DNA of 64,000 bases, taken from contig NC_081541.1 in the NCBI RefSeq assembly GCF_901000735.1, positions 26,996,258-27,060,257 on the forward strand. Direction: 5' to 3'. The translations under genes and the position numbers were made by a program. Positions within the stretch are counted from its first letter, which is position 1. Every line of letters begins with the position of its first letter. Under the pieces are notes generated by a model. It was not told the DNA's origin, did not search any database, and saw only the letters and a program-made list of their open reading frames with translations. The DNA is from Corylus avellana. Its lineage: Eukaryota > Streptophyta > Magnoliopsida > Fagales > Betulaceae. Positions 24,457 to 34,289 of this stretch are shown in pieces.

Positions 24457-25044
24457 GCTCCAAAAAATTTATTAATTTGAATATATATATATATATATTA
24501 AAAAATGTGATGGGAAAAATGGGCGACGGGATAGGGAGGACAGGTGTCCATTACCAAATGTTGAGAAAGTTAGGTGGTTAATGTGGTAAGAGGCTGTTTG
24601 TGTGATTCATGCATGTGATAGGCGAAGTTTGATGTAATTATTATGATTCTATGTAATAAGGACTTTCATATTTAGTTGGCAATTTTCAGATTTAGCCTAT
24701 ATTTTTTTATGTGATTTTCAATTTTGATAATTAGATGTTAAAGTTTTTTTTTGCCCTTTTCGATTGAAATATTGCCAGTTATGTGGGTGCTTATGCGTTT
24801 ATTCCTTTGAAATTGATGGTTGGTTAATGTGAGCCAACACTCTTCGACGCAGGAACATGGAACATCGCAAGCAGAAGGGTCTGCTCAACCAAGCGGATCT
24901 TCTCAGCCTTCTCAACAACAGTTTGGGTGTACTACTACATGTACGTTAATGCCTGCAAGAAGAGGTAAAACTATTGTACACACCGTGGAGAAGGGAATTG
25001 CAGTAATGGAGGCTAACAAGAGAAAAAGGAAGAAGCCAAATTGA

Positions 25045-25559
25045 CAAAAATATTAGACTCCAAGGAAATGGATTACTATACAGACAATTGATCATTGTGG
25101 ATGTGTAAATATGTATATGGTTAGTGCTACAATTTGGTTGTTTTGGATGTGTAATATGTATATGGGTAATGGTAGATTCATTTACCTTGTCAATGCTACA
25201 ATTTGGTCATTTTGGATATGTAATATATATATGGTTTAATGTTTAGACACATTTACCTTGTATATAAAACCATTGTAATTTGTGTTAGAAAATTTAACTT
25301 AATTTTCCAAAATTATTTCCTTATATCATGAACAGACTCTTACCTACAATTGCACAGGGAAAACACCAATTACACGAGGACTAGGTGTAAACACTACTTT
25401 ATATAACACAAGCAATGCAATTTGGTTGGAATAGGTGAATGTACAAACAATTGAAACTTGTCAAATTGTCATATTAGGAAATTGAAACATCTCAAACATA
25501 TACCTACTACCACATAGGTTTCGCACTTTAATACAACACACTAAGTAATAGTCCTTAAA
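25045..25559. other. 3' intergenic space between the two MULE genes
   Basis: Contains short direct repeats (ttggatgtgtaa-tatgtatatgg near 25097, 25143 and 25214), presumably the two 3' ends. No coding sequence. Confidence 0.5.
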
Positions 25560-27186
25560 CTACATAGGTTTTTCCCTCTCACGACAACATTGCCCTACTA
25601 ACAGTGCAGCCCTATCATTAACAAAACAAGACAACAACAAAAAAGCTAAGATCAAACAAGTGGCCAATGACATCCTTAAATTTTTTTCGACGCTATTATT
25701 TTTGCACTTTTCAGCAGCAATCTGCAATGTCAACTTTGCCAGTTCAATTTCAAAACCTTTCTTCTGATCAGCTATTTGGGCATCAAACTGTGACACAGGG
25801 AGCATAGCTTCTTCGTCAACCCACACAAAATAATCATAACCACGATCACCTTCGTTCTGCATATTTCATAAATGATAATTACTAACCAATTCACATAGAG
25901 AGTGTAATATAATTCACAATGTAATTATTCAATGTTATTTGATTTCAAAGAGTCAAAAAGAAAAGAAGGAAAAAAAGACAACATCCACATCCAGAATACC
26001 TACATCAACAAAAGTAGGTATTTCTTGCCTCTATTATTATGGGATTTATTTTGGAAGTATGTTCACATAATTTCGACGACAAGTTGACATAACTCATTAT
26101 TGTGCCGCATCACCACCAATCATATTGAAAATATGTAGTTAATGCTCTAGTGCGGATTAGGATCCCCTCAAATTTCTTTCAAATTTAAGATTCTCTTATT
26201 ATTAAATACTAGTCATAATAAGAGAATTGTGTATGTCTTTGTGCAGCCCGCCCTAGCTCTTTAATGCTCTAGTGCAGCCCGCCCTAGCTCTTTGTCTTTG
26301 TTTATAGTCTCAATTTTTTTGAACAAACATGTGTGACAAAATCTCCATGTAATTTTATCATCTTCAATGCTACCTTTACAAATGTCAATATGTATATTTT
26401 TGACTTTTATTAGATTTGAATTAAGCCCCCATTAAGAGTACTTTAATTCTCAACGTACGTGCCTAATATCTCAAGCATCTAATGCCTTATCTCTTTAGCC
26501 ACATAACATAATCTCATGCTAAAAAATATCTTAGAGCAAATTGATCAGTGATGATTAAATTTTTTCATTCTCTCAAGAAAAGAAAACAAAGATAATTCTT
26601 TCAATTTATTTGTATATCTAGTAATAATTAGTACGAGAAGAACTTTAATTTTGAATAGATGGTACGTACTCTATTTTGATATGTTCAATATCTTCTTCTT
26701 TTTATTCTTTCTTTATTTTTGTATTTTTTTCTTTTTTTGGCAGCTTACCTACTCAAACAAATTCATATTATTAGAGGCCTAAGTCTTCTATTCTCATCAC
26801 AGAATCAAATGAAAAACATCTAACATAAGTAGTCATCATCTAAAACATCAAACACATTGGCTACACAACATGGAACACATCTCTTAGAAGAGACCCACAA
26901 ATCCAAACCAACAATCATTGTACATAATTCAATCAAATGGAGAAAAGCAGAAACAAAGAAAGAAAGAAATCAAAAACATCTAATTTTTAAAACCTACATT
27001 CGCACCTTGTATTTACCGCATCCAATAAACCTTCTACCAAGATTTTTTCTGCGTGCGAGAAGTCATCACTCGTGATTCAATTCCGCATAGGCATTTCGTA
27101 CACGCAGAGGTAGACTTCACCGGCGAACTTCCCACCGACAATACACAGCCACTCGAATCATCTTCGCCTGCGGACTTCTCCATCAT
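25560..27186 (-). pseudogene. GRF-type zinc finger / TM protein gene inside the MULE
   Basis: Minus-strand gene of two exons, 27006-27186 and 25560-25856, with GT..AG borders. Exon 1 begins MMEKSAGEDDSSG and encodes CTKCLCGIESRVMTSRTQKK, then (after a one-base slip in an A run near 27050) GRRFIGCGKYK. Exon 2 begins NEGDRGYDYFVWVDEE. Together these match the GRF zinc-finger pattern (C-x2-C ... G-R-x-F-x-G-C ... W-x-D). A charged helical region (FEIELAKLTLQIAAEKCK) and a hydrophobic segment (CLILAFLLLSCF) follow. Apart from the slip it would give about 158 residues. It lies tail to tail with the transposase gene. The function is unknown; GRF fingers bind nucleic acid in some proteins. It may be an accessory gene of this MULE family or a captured host gene. 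Confidence 0.72.
26155..26232 (+). repeat. Single MULE-terminus-like sequence
   Basis: ggattaggatcccc at 26155 equals the outer end of the fold-back element at 47739. It is followed by an AT-rich palindrome (cttattattaaatactagtcataataag). No matching opposite end was found, so it is a remnant within the intron of the GRF gene. Confidence 0.45.
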
Positions 27187-27229
27187 TGACGACGGGACAA
27201 CGGGACAGGCTGCGTGGGGGAGGCGATTA

Positions 27230-27902
27230 GCAGAGAAGTAAAGACGGGACCGTGCTGCTGGGCTGCGTGTGAAGGAGACGACCGGAGCAAACGGGACAGG
27301 ACTGTGCGGCTGAGCTGCGTGTGAAGGAAACGATCGGAGCAGACAGGTGGGCTGCGTGTGAAGGAGACGATTGGAGCAGAATGGACGGGACCGTGCGGCG
27401 AAGATGCGTGTGAAGGAGACGATCAGAGTAGACGGGTGGGCTGCGTGTGAAGGAGACGTTCGGAGCAGCAGGACGGGACCGTGTGGCTCGGCTGTGTGTG
27501 AAGGAGAAGACGGGACGACACCGTGCGGCTGGGACGACACCGTGCGGCTGGGCTGCGTGTGAAGGAGAAGAGGGGACGGCGTGCGGCTGGGCTGCGTGTG
27601 AAGGGTCTCGATCGGGGGAGATGGGAATTGGAAGAAAGGGACTTAAAGTATACCCTAAGCAAAACGGCGCCGTTTTGCACCTTCTTTAAAAAAAATTTAT
27701 ATATATATAAGGGCATTGCAGTAACTTCACCCCATCCAAACGACGCCGTTTTGCGTTTTCCGTCCAGACTGACGGTTTTGACTAACGAAGTGGCCAAAAT
27801 GCAAAAGTTTGGTAGTTTGAGGGGCTATTTTATGACTTTTGGAACATTAAAGGGCTAAATCGAAAACGGTTGGTAGTTTGAGGGGCTTTTTTATATTTTT
27901 CC
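27230..27902 (-). repeat. Right terminal inverted repeat of the MULE
   Basis: Inverted copy of the left end with the same landmarks (cggcgccgttttgc near 27665, a short tatatatata run near 27699). It carries more minisatellite units (gctgcgtgtgaaggagacg) than the left arm, so the arms have unequal length. Confidence 0.8.
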
Positions 27903-28292
27903 TTTAAAAAAAAAACCAACTCCTCAACATTTTTATTTTTTATATCATATCAATAACTTTTTCTTACTTTTTTTTTTTTTTTTTTTTTGAAAGAGAATAA
28001 CTTTTTATTACTATTTAAACAAAATACCAACTTAAAAACAATTTTTTTTTTTTTTTCATTTTTTTATACAAAATATTTACAATATATTTGACAAACCCTT
28101 TTGTTTTCATTACTGTAGTTGACGTGGATTCAAGGGCGAAACCAAGTTTTGTTGTGTGGGGGCAACCTAAGTAGGGAGGAGGGCAAAGGATTAGAGATGA
28201 TATGTACGCGGTGCACAGTCCATTCACTTTCGGCTTACCATTTGAAGGATTTGGAAAATCATATTTTCAAAGCACTAGACATATTGGACATC
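27903..28292. other. Spacer, no gene seen
   Basis: T- and A-rich tracts (for example 27968-27988, 28042-28056) between the MULE and a SINE. No gene. Confidence 0.4.
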
Positions 28293-28410
28293 GTCCCCAA
28301 TGAGTAGTTTAATTGGCTGTGAAACACGCCTCATGAAGCGGAGGTTATTAGTTCGAATCTCCTTATCTCCCCATTTCCTTGTGTGGATATGTCAAAAAAA
28401 ACAAAAAAAC
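28293..28410 (+). mobile_element. tRNA-derived SINE, 10-bp target duplication
   Basis: 118 bp flanked by attggacatc at 28283-28292 and 28411-28420. It contains a B-box-like agttcgaatctcc and the family 3' end cttgtgtggatatgtc followed by an A-rich tail. It shares its structure with the SINE at 45494-45618 and the tail scraps near 9797 and 10311. Confidence 0.82.
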
Positions 28411-28420
28411 ATTGGACATC

Positions 28421-28984
28421 AAAATGCACATTTAAATTACTTCTATCTCAAAAATAAATACCTTTATTCATAAATAAATAAATAAATAAATAATGTCACA
28501 CCTAATTCATATCAACTTACCTACTATGTATAGATTTTAAAAATTTTGGGCTGCCTGAATCATTGTTAACTTGTGATATAAAATTTTGAATTTTTTTTTA
28601 TTGAAAAATGAAAAATTTTGTATTGTAATGATTTTTTTATTTGAATAATAATAAAAAATAAATAGTATTATATATATAAAAAAAAAAAAAAAAAAGTAAA
28701 AAAGTTTTAATGCTAATTTTTTTTAACCGTATCAAGAGAAAAAGGAAGGAGTTTGCCAACCTTGCGATGAAAATAATGAGGAATGAAAGCCGAGATCACG
28801 TGTGTGTCAGTGTGTGTGAGCACTTTGAGAATACTTTTAGCATTTATGATTTAGCAAAATCCCAAAAGTGTAAGAAAGTCGAGATCCTAGGGAACGAACA
28901 ACAACGAAGCACCAGGGGTAAAACCGCCAACTAGCAACGAAAAATGATCCCAGTACTCTTCCACTAGCCAGTGTCTATCTCAGG
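28421..28984. other. AT-rich upstream region of the FDM-like gene
   Basis: (ATAA)n and poly-A tracts, then moderately GC sequence. It contains the promoter of the gene at 29840, but no convincing TATA box. A short open frame at 28710-28934 has no family features. Confidence 0.4.
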
Positions 28985-29107
28985 TCTGTGTTCAATTGCT
29001 TTCTTCAACTCCTCCCCCCCTCCGAGCAGTTTTGGGAAACCCTAACCCTAAAACCCACATACAAACAGCAGACTCTCGCTTCGTCAAGCTCTCACAATCG
29101 CTTTCAG
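28985..29107 (+). other. Probable 5' UTR exon of the FDM-like gene
   Basis: A C/T-rich leader with a telo-box (aaaccctaaccctaaaaccc from 29037) ends in a donor at 29107/29108 (cag|gtgctc). The intron would run to an acceptor just before 29822 (tttccag), close to the ATG at 29840. The exon start is a guess. Confidence 0.55.
29037..29056 (+). promoter_or_regulatory. Telo-box in the 5' leader
   Basis: aaaccctaa and a second near-repeat cctaaaaccc lie in the leader. Telo-boxes are common near transcription starts of plant genes active in dividing cells, where Myb-like telomere-repeat-binding proteins or PRC2 recruiters may bind. Confidence 0.5.
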
Positions 29108-29839
29108 GTGCTCTCTTTTCTTTCCTTCTCTGTTGAATTTTAGCTTTAAACTGTTTGAAATTGGAACATTAGTTTGTTCTCTTTGAGCTTTGCTTATACA
29201 TTGCTTTTCATGGTGAGTAGTAGATCGATAATCTTGTTGGGCTTTGTTTGGTTTTCGAGAAAAGAATGAAGTGAACCCAAAAACTTTATTTACTGTAAGA
29301 TACCATAATACAGCCTTGTGGGTTGTTTCAGTTTTTGGTCTTGTATTTGTGAATGTTGAAAAGTAAACGACCATATACTTGTCTTTTTCTTTTTCTTTTC
29401 ATCTCATCTGTTTATTCTCAATTTCTTACCGACCTAATATTTATCTGAAACGATTGATTTTTTTTTTCTTTCGTTCTGCTTGTGAGGCTAAGGTTTTTAT
29501 TTCTCACGCGAGGCCGTGTTTTAGAGTGGTTGAATTGGACACCATGCAAGTGAATCCAGAAAATGTGGGACATATTCTTTTAAACTTTTAAATGATTGCT
29601 TTGTTGCATATTGCATTCTTGCAATATTCTTTGCAACATCATTTACCTTTCGGTGTGGCCTGGCCATATGCTTGTCTGGATGAGAGTGCAACCTAGCATC
29701 ACTCTTCTAAGCTTGCTGGATGTAATCAATGCTTTTACTATGTATTTATGCTTTGGGTGAAACTGCTGCTTGATGGTCATTAGAATGTTGCCTTACAGGC
29801 TCCTGGTCTGAGTATTTCCAGCGTTTGTATCGAAGTCAA

Positions 29840-32800
29840 ATGGACTACAGCTCTGAAGAGTCAGATATTAGTGAATCTGAGATCAATGACTATGTAGAGA
29901 AACCGTATGAGCAATTGAGGGTTGGAAAGTTCAAAGTTAAAGATCTCAACGGCACGCTTAGATGTCCTTTCTGTGCTGGAAAGAAGAAGCAAGATTACAA
30001 GTACAAGGATTTGCTTCAACATGCTTCTGGAGTGGGTAAAGGTTCTGCTAACAGAAGTGCAAAACAAAAGGCAAACCACCTTGCCTTGGCAAAGTACTTG
30101 GAGACTGAACTATCAAGTGAAGTGGCTCAAACCCAGTGTCCAATTTTACCACAACCTGTCACTCAGCCTCCAAAGCAAGATGATCTTTATGTGTGGCCTT
30201 GGATGGGCATCATTGTTAACATAGTATGCGACCCAAGGGATGGAAAAAAATTTCATGGTTCTGAATACTGGTTGAAAAGGTTCAGTAAATTTAAACCATT
30301 GGAAGTTCTTATTTTCTCTGAAGAAAATGACCTAAATGCACAAGCTGTAGTGAAATTTAATAATGATTGGAACGGTTTCATGAATGCAACTGAATTTGAG
30401 AAGTCATTCGAAACTGAGCATTGCAGCAAGAAGGACTGGAATGAACGGAAAACACAGCTTGGCTCTAATACATATGGGTGGTGTGCACGTGCTGATGACT
30501 ATGATGCAAAAGGTCCAATAGGGGATTTCCTTCGCAATAAAGGGCAGTTAAGAACTGTATCTGACATTGTCAAGGAAGCAGCTCAAACCAGAAACAATGT
30601 TGTGGCAAATCTAGCCAATAAAATCGATATTACAAATGAAAATCTGAATGAACTACATTACAAGTACACTGAAAAGACCATGTCCTTAAGTAGGATGCTC
30701 GTGGAGAAAGACAAACTACACTCTGTTTTTCTTGGAGGTTTGTTCCTGGTGCTTTCCGTGTTTGTTTATTTGTGCTTCATAATACAAATACATGCTCATT
30801 TGCAGTGTCTTGTGTCTGGTGAAACTTGCCTTTTAGTTAGGTTAATGCTTAGCCAAACTTGTATAAATATAGAAATGTGGCACTGTAGGACCAAAAGGTC
30901 TTATGAATGTTCAGTTCACTATCCTTGACAAAACAACAAAATTTTAGGCTTGTACTTATGCCATACTGCTGGATTTGAATTTTGAGCTTGTGAACAGATT
31001 GTAAGACCTATGATTGTATGCCTTATGAAAAGAAATAATTTTTCAAGGTTACACTTTGAAATAAGTTCATAGCTTTGAGACCCAGGAAGTAGACAATCAC
31101 AAAAAATCATTCCATCATTTTAAATTATGTTAATATCATCATCAGTATGCATGATGTATGGCATGGCATAAAAATTATATTTAACTGTTTGATTGATCAG
31201 AAATAAGGAAGATGCAGCGGCTTTCACGTGATAATGTTCGAAGGATATTTGATGAACATGAGAAGCTGAATCACGAATTGGAGACTAAGAAAAAGAAACT
31301 TGATTCCTGGAGCAAACAACTGAACAAACGTGAAGCACTAACTGAGCGTGAGAGACAAAAGCTTGATGAGGATAAGAAAAAGGTGATATATGCGAATGTG
31401 GCATTTTCAAACAATCAATTATTATTATTATTTTTCATTATGATTTTTTATCATTCAATTTCACTTGCTTACATGCTGGTTATAAATCTGAGTAGCCTTA
31501 GACATATTGGTATGATTTGAGCTAAGCTCGTTTGGGTGCTTGTCCCATGCTGGAACTGGGGACCAACTCAAACATTTTCTTTACCAATTTATGCATGGTC
31601 TACTTTCACTTTTATTGTAATGGACATTTACTGTTATCTGTCATATCTACATCTTTATATATAAGCTTACTGCCCCAAGTATCTTTCAGTTTGAACTGAA
31701 TAAAAACTACTAGTACTGGCTTATTTGAAATAAATAAATGACAGATTTAGGAGAAGCTCTTTGAAGTGCTACATGCAAACCATTTGCTTTGATGATGTAC
31801 AACTACACTTCATGCTGGGTACTGATGTTTATTTTGGTACTTCTAGCATGATGTGAGGAACAATTCACTTCAATTGGCATCCATGGAGCAGAAAAAGGCT
31901 GATGAGAATGTCTTAAGGCTGGTTGAAGAGCAAAAGGTGTGTGACTCAGGTTTTAACTATAGTCTGTATCATATGCCGCATGAGAGTTGCTCTTCATTTT
32001 ACACTTTCTGTAGCATTCGTTAATCAAGAATTTTTAATTTTTCAGAGGGAGAAAGAGGAGGCCATTAATAAGATACTTCAGTTGGAAAAGCAGCTGGATG
32101 CTAAACAGAAATTGGAAATGGAAATTGAAGAAATCAAAGGGAAACTACAGGTGATGAAGCATCTTGAAAATGAAGATGATACATCAGTTCGGAAGAAGAT
32201 GGAAGAAATGAATGAAACATTGGAAGAAAAAGTTGATGATCTAAACGACATGGAAGAAATGAATAATGTTCTTATTGCTAAAGAGCGACTTAGCAACGAT
32301 GAGCTACAAGAAGCTCGCAAACAATTCATTGCAGTATGATTTCTTTTGCTATATATGTTTGTCTATATGCATATGTGTATGTATTTGGGGACCTTATGCA
32401 TCTAATAGAGTCACTAGTTCAATATTGAGCTAAAAAGTGGTTTAGTATCAGTGTTGAAGATTTTATTAAATGTGTCTTAAAAAATGTAGTTTCAAGTTAC
32501 GCAAAGGAATCTGGAACCAACTGATCAAAATGTCCCATTTGAGAGATCTCAAAAATCAGAAGTAGCAGATGACGTTATCATCCAATTCACATTGTTGTTT
32601 CTGAAAGGAGATAGAAACGAGATGAAGTACCTTAATCATTGATGTGCTTTTGACTGGTCACTTTAAGAAACAAGCCAAATGACATTCAATTGATAGCAAT
32701 TGTGCGAGCTGATTCTTTTTTGTTTTCTTGAAACGACTGCAAGAGTTTGAGGATAAGAGGGGACTACCACCAATTGTGTTGACCTACATGCCCTAATGGC

Positions 32801-33813
32801 GTCTAATGGACCATAAAGTAAAAAGACATAAGCTCCTAGAGATGAATCTGCCCGTAATCATGCCATATACTAAAACCAAAGGAAAATAATTGCATTAGTG
32901 ACTTTTTCATGTTTACATGTATAATTAATAAGTAATGGAAGTTGCTTTTCTTTTTTCCTTCTTTAGGGTTTGACGGAGATAATGCTGGGCGGTCGCACGA
33001 ATATTGGAATAAAGAGAATGGGAGAAATTGATTCGAAGCCATTTCAGAATACATGCAAGCAGCGATTTGCCCTTGAGGAAGCAAATGTGCAGGCCTCAAC
33101 ACTATGCTCCTTGTGGCAGGAGAATTTGAAGGATCCAAACTGGCATCCTTTTAAAATTATTGATATCGATGGTAATACCCAGGTATATTCTTTTAAATAC
33201 TCTTTAAGCCTCTTATTTCTGTATTCATGTATGGACTTATTTAGGAGCTTGTGTGAATTTGCATTTGTCACTTATATCATAAAGTTGTACGTGTTATTTT
33301 AAAAGCATGAATCAAAATCAGTTTGTAGATATTTGATTTCTGCTTACAAGTTATTCACGATTGGGTTGAACTGTCTCCTAATTGCTTTAACAATTTTTTT
33401 CTTATATAAAGTGTGTCCTTTTAAGCATGCAAACAATGACTGAAAAAGAAAGTTGTTTGTGTTGGTTTGTCTGATTTCATTAGTTCCAACATTGAACTTT
33501 TTTTTTTTAATCCTCATTTCAACCATTGAGAATGGGTGAAAGATTAATATATATATATATATTTTGATGACCTTTGATGCAGGAAATCGTAAATGAAGAA
33601 GATGAGAAGCTACGAAGTCTCAAACAGGAGTGGGGGGAAGGGATATACATGGCTGTTATTACAGCATTGAAAGAGATCAATGAGTATAATCCAAGTGGTC
33701 GTTACATTGTTTCGGAGCTCTGGAACTTCAAAGAAGAAAGGAAAGCCACATTAAAGGAGGTCATCAGTTACATCTTGAAGAATATCAACACACTTAAGCG
33801 CAAGAGACAGTGA
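29840..33813 (+). CDS. FDM/IDN2-like XS-XH protein (RNA-directed DNA methylation)
   Basis: Member of the plant FDM/IDN2 (SGS3-related) family, which binds double-stranded RNA with 5' overhangs and acts downstream of siRNA production in RNA-directed DNA methylation in the nucleus. Coding exons: 29840-30737, 31201-31382, 31847-31936, 32046-32333, 32967-33182 and 33583-33813, all GT..AG. The total is 1,905 nt, so 634 aa, the usual length for FDM1-type proteins. Domains: zf-XS at residues about 42-83 (LRCPFCAGKKKQDYKYKDLL), XS at about 115-225 (DDLYVWPWMGIIVN), coiled coil about 280-480 (EKLNHELETKKKKLDSW and the E/K-rich exon 5), and XH at about 485-632 (ending in RYIVSELWNFKEERKATLKE). No stop or frame error was seen, so it is probably functional. 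The first ATG giving a proper N-terminus (MDYSSEESDISESEI) is at 29840. FDM1 versus IDN2 cannot be decided here. Confidence 0.95.
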
Positions 33814-34289
33814 GGCAGAGGTTAGTATTTTATTTGAATATCTCAATTGAAGTTTTAATTAAGTGCAGTGGTTTTACAATATTAAGCTCATTTGTAGGTC
33901 AACTGGCATATTGGGATTGCCTTGCCAAATAAGCTCCAAAGCTAATTGACATAAATATTGGTTATTACAATATTTTGTTTCCAAAGATACAATTATTTTT
34001 TTAAAAAGCCTTGTGTAAGAATGTAATTAACTATCACTACGCAAATGAACTGATATATGCACATTGTTGGGACTTCCAACTTTTGCAAATTCATGATGCA
34101 GTGAGTGAAATTATTTTTTATCAGGTACTTTAGTTCAATCTAAATTGTTATATGGAGAGGTGAGTATAAGTATAGATAAGCATGTTGGTTGAATATCTCC
34201 ACCTAATTTTCTGATTGTGAACCATGTTCCCCTCCCCCAATCTTATTCATCTTCACAAGGTTGCGAATGACAGCAGGAGTTTGTTTCCA
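33814..34289 (+). other. 3' region of the FDM-like gene
   Basis: A possible donor (gcagag|gttagt, about 33821) lies just after the stop. It would allow a 3' UTR intron reaching the acceptor at 37200. No coding sequence. Confidence 0.4.

Larger units (their letters stand above)
20397..25044 (+). pseudogene. MuDR-type (mudrA-like) transposase, stop-interrupted
   Basis: Cut-and-paste transposase of Mutator-like elements. Six GT..AG exons fit: 20397-22025, 22125-23093, 23188-23259, 23344-23700, 23801-23884 and 24853-25044. All are phase 0 and total 1,100 codons before the final tga. Domains: PB1-like N-terminus (FEVHYGGKINRG, CTYVGGDV); acidic E/G/D-rich stretch (about 20860-21000); plant MuDR DNA-binding region (about 21240-21470); DDE core with GLDGCFLKG (about 21820), ISDRQKG at the exon 1/2 join and CVRHLYANY; SWIM finger with CGC..CAHG (about 22683-22730); zinc knuckle CGKCRGIGHNSRTC (about 22993); R/G-rich tail and a basic C-terminus. 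In-frame stops at 20634, 22356, 22695, 22914 and 23046 disable it. The ATG at 20397 is the first in frame before the PB1-like domain. Confidence 0.92.
18109..27902. mobile_element. Large MULE with two convergent genes
   Basis: The left end gggaaaaatataaaaaagcc (18109) is the inverted complement of the right end at 27902. Similarity continues inward for more than 500 bp, through the gttttgg/tttagccc and acaaaacggcgtca blocks and into a shared minisatellite. Between the ends lie a MuDR-type transposase gene on plus (20397-25044) and a GRF-zinc-finger gene on minus (25560-27186), tail to tail as in maize MuDR. The outer edges run into T/A tracts, so the 9-bp target duplication cannot be read. 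Stops in the transposase and a frameshift in the second gene show this copy is not autonomous now. Confidence 0.85.

Noticed and set aside
23917..24463. Long minus-strand open frames with 25-residue repeats (HSYSYYSLNKKSNQF-like)
   Set aside because: They are produced by the 75-bp tandem repeat in the transposase intron; the period is a multiple of three and there is no start context, domain or splice support.
29037..29056. Telomere-like repeat (ccctaaccctaaaaccc)
   Set aside because: Only two units inside a C/T-rich leader; read as a telo-box, not a telomere remnant.
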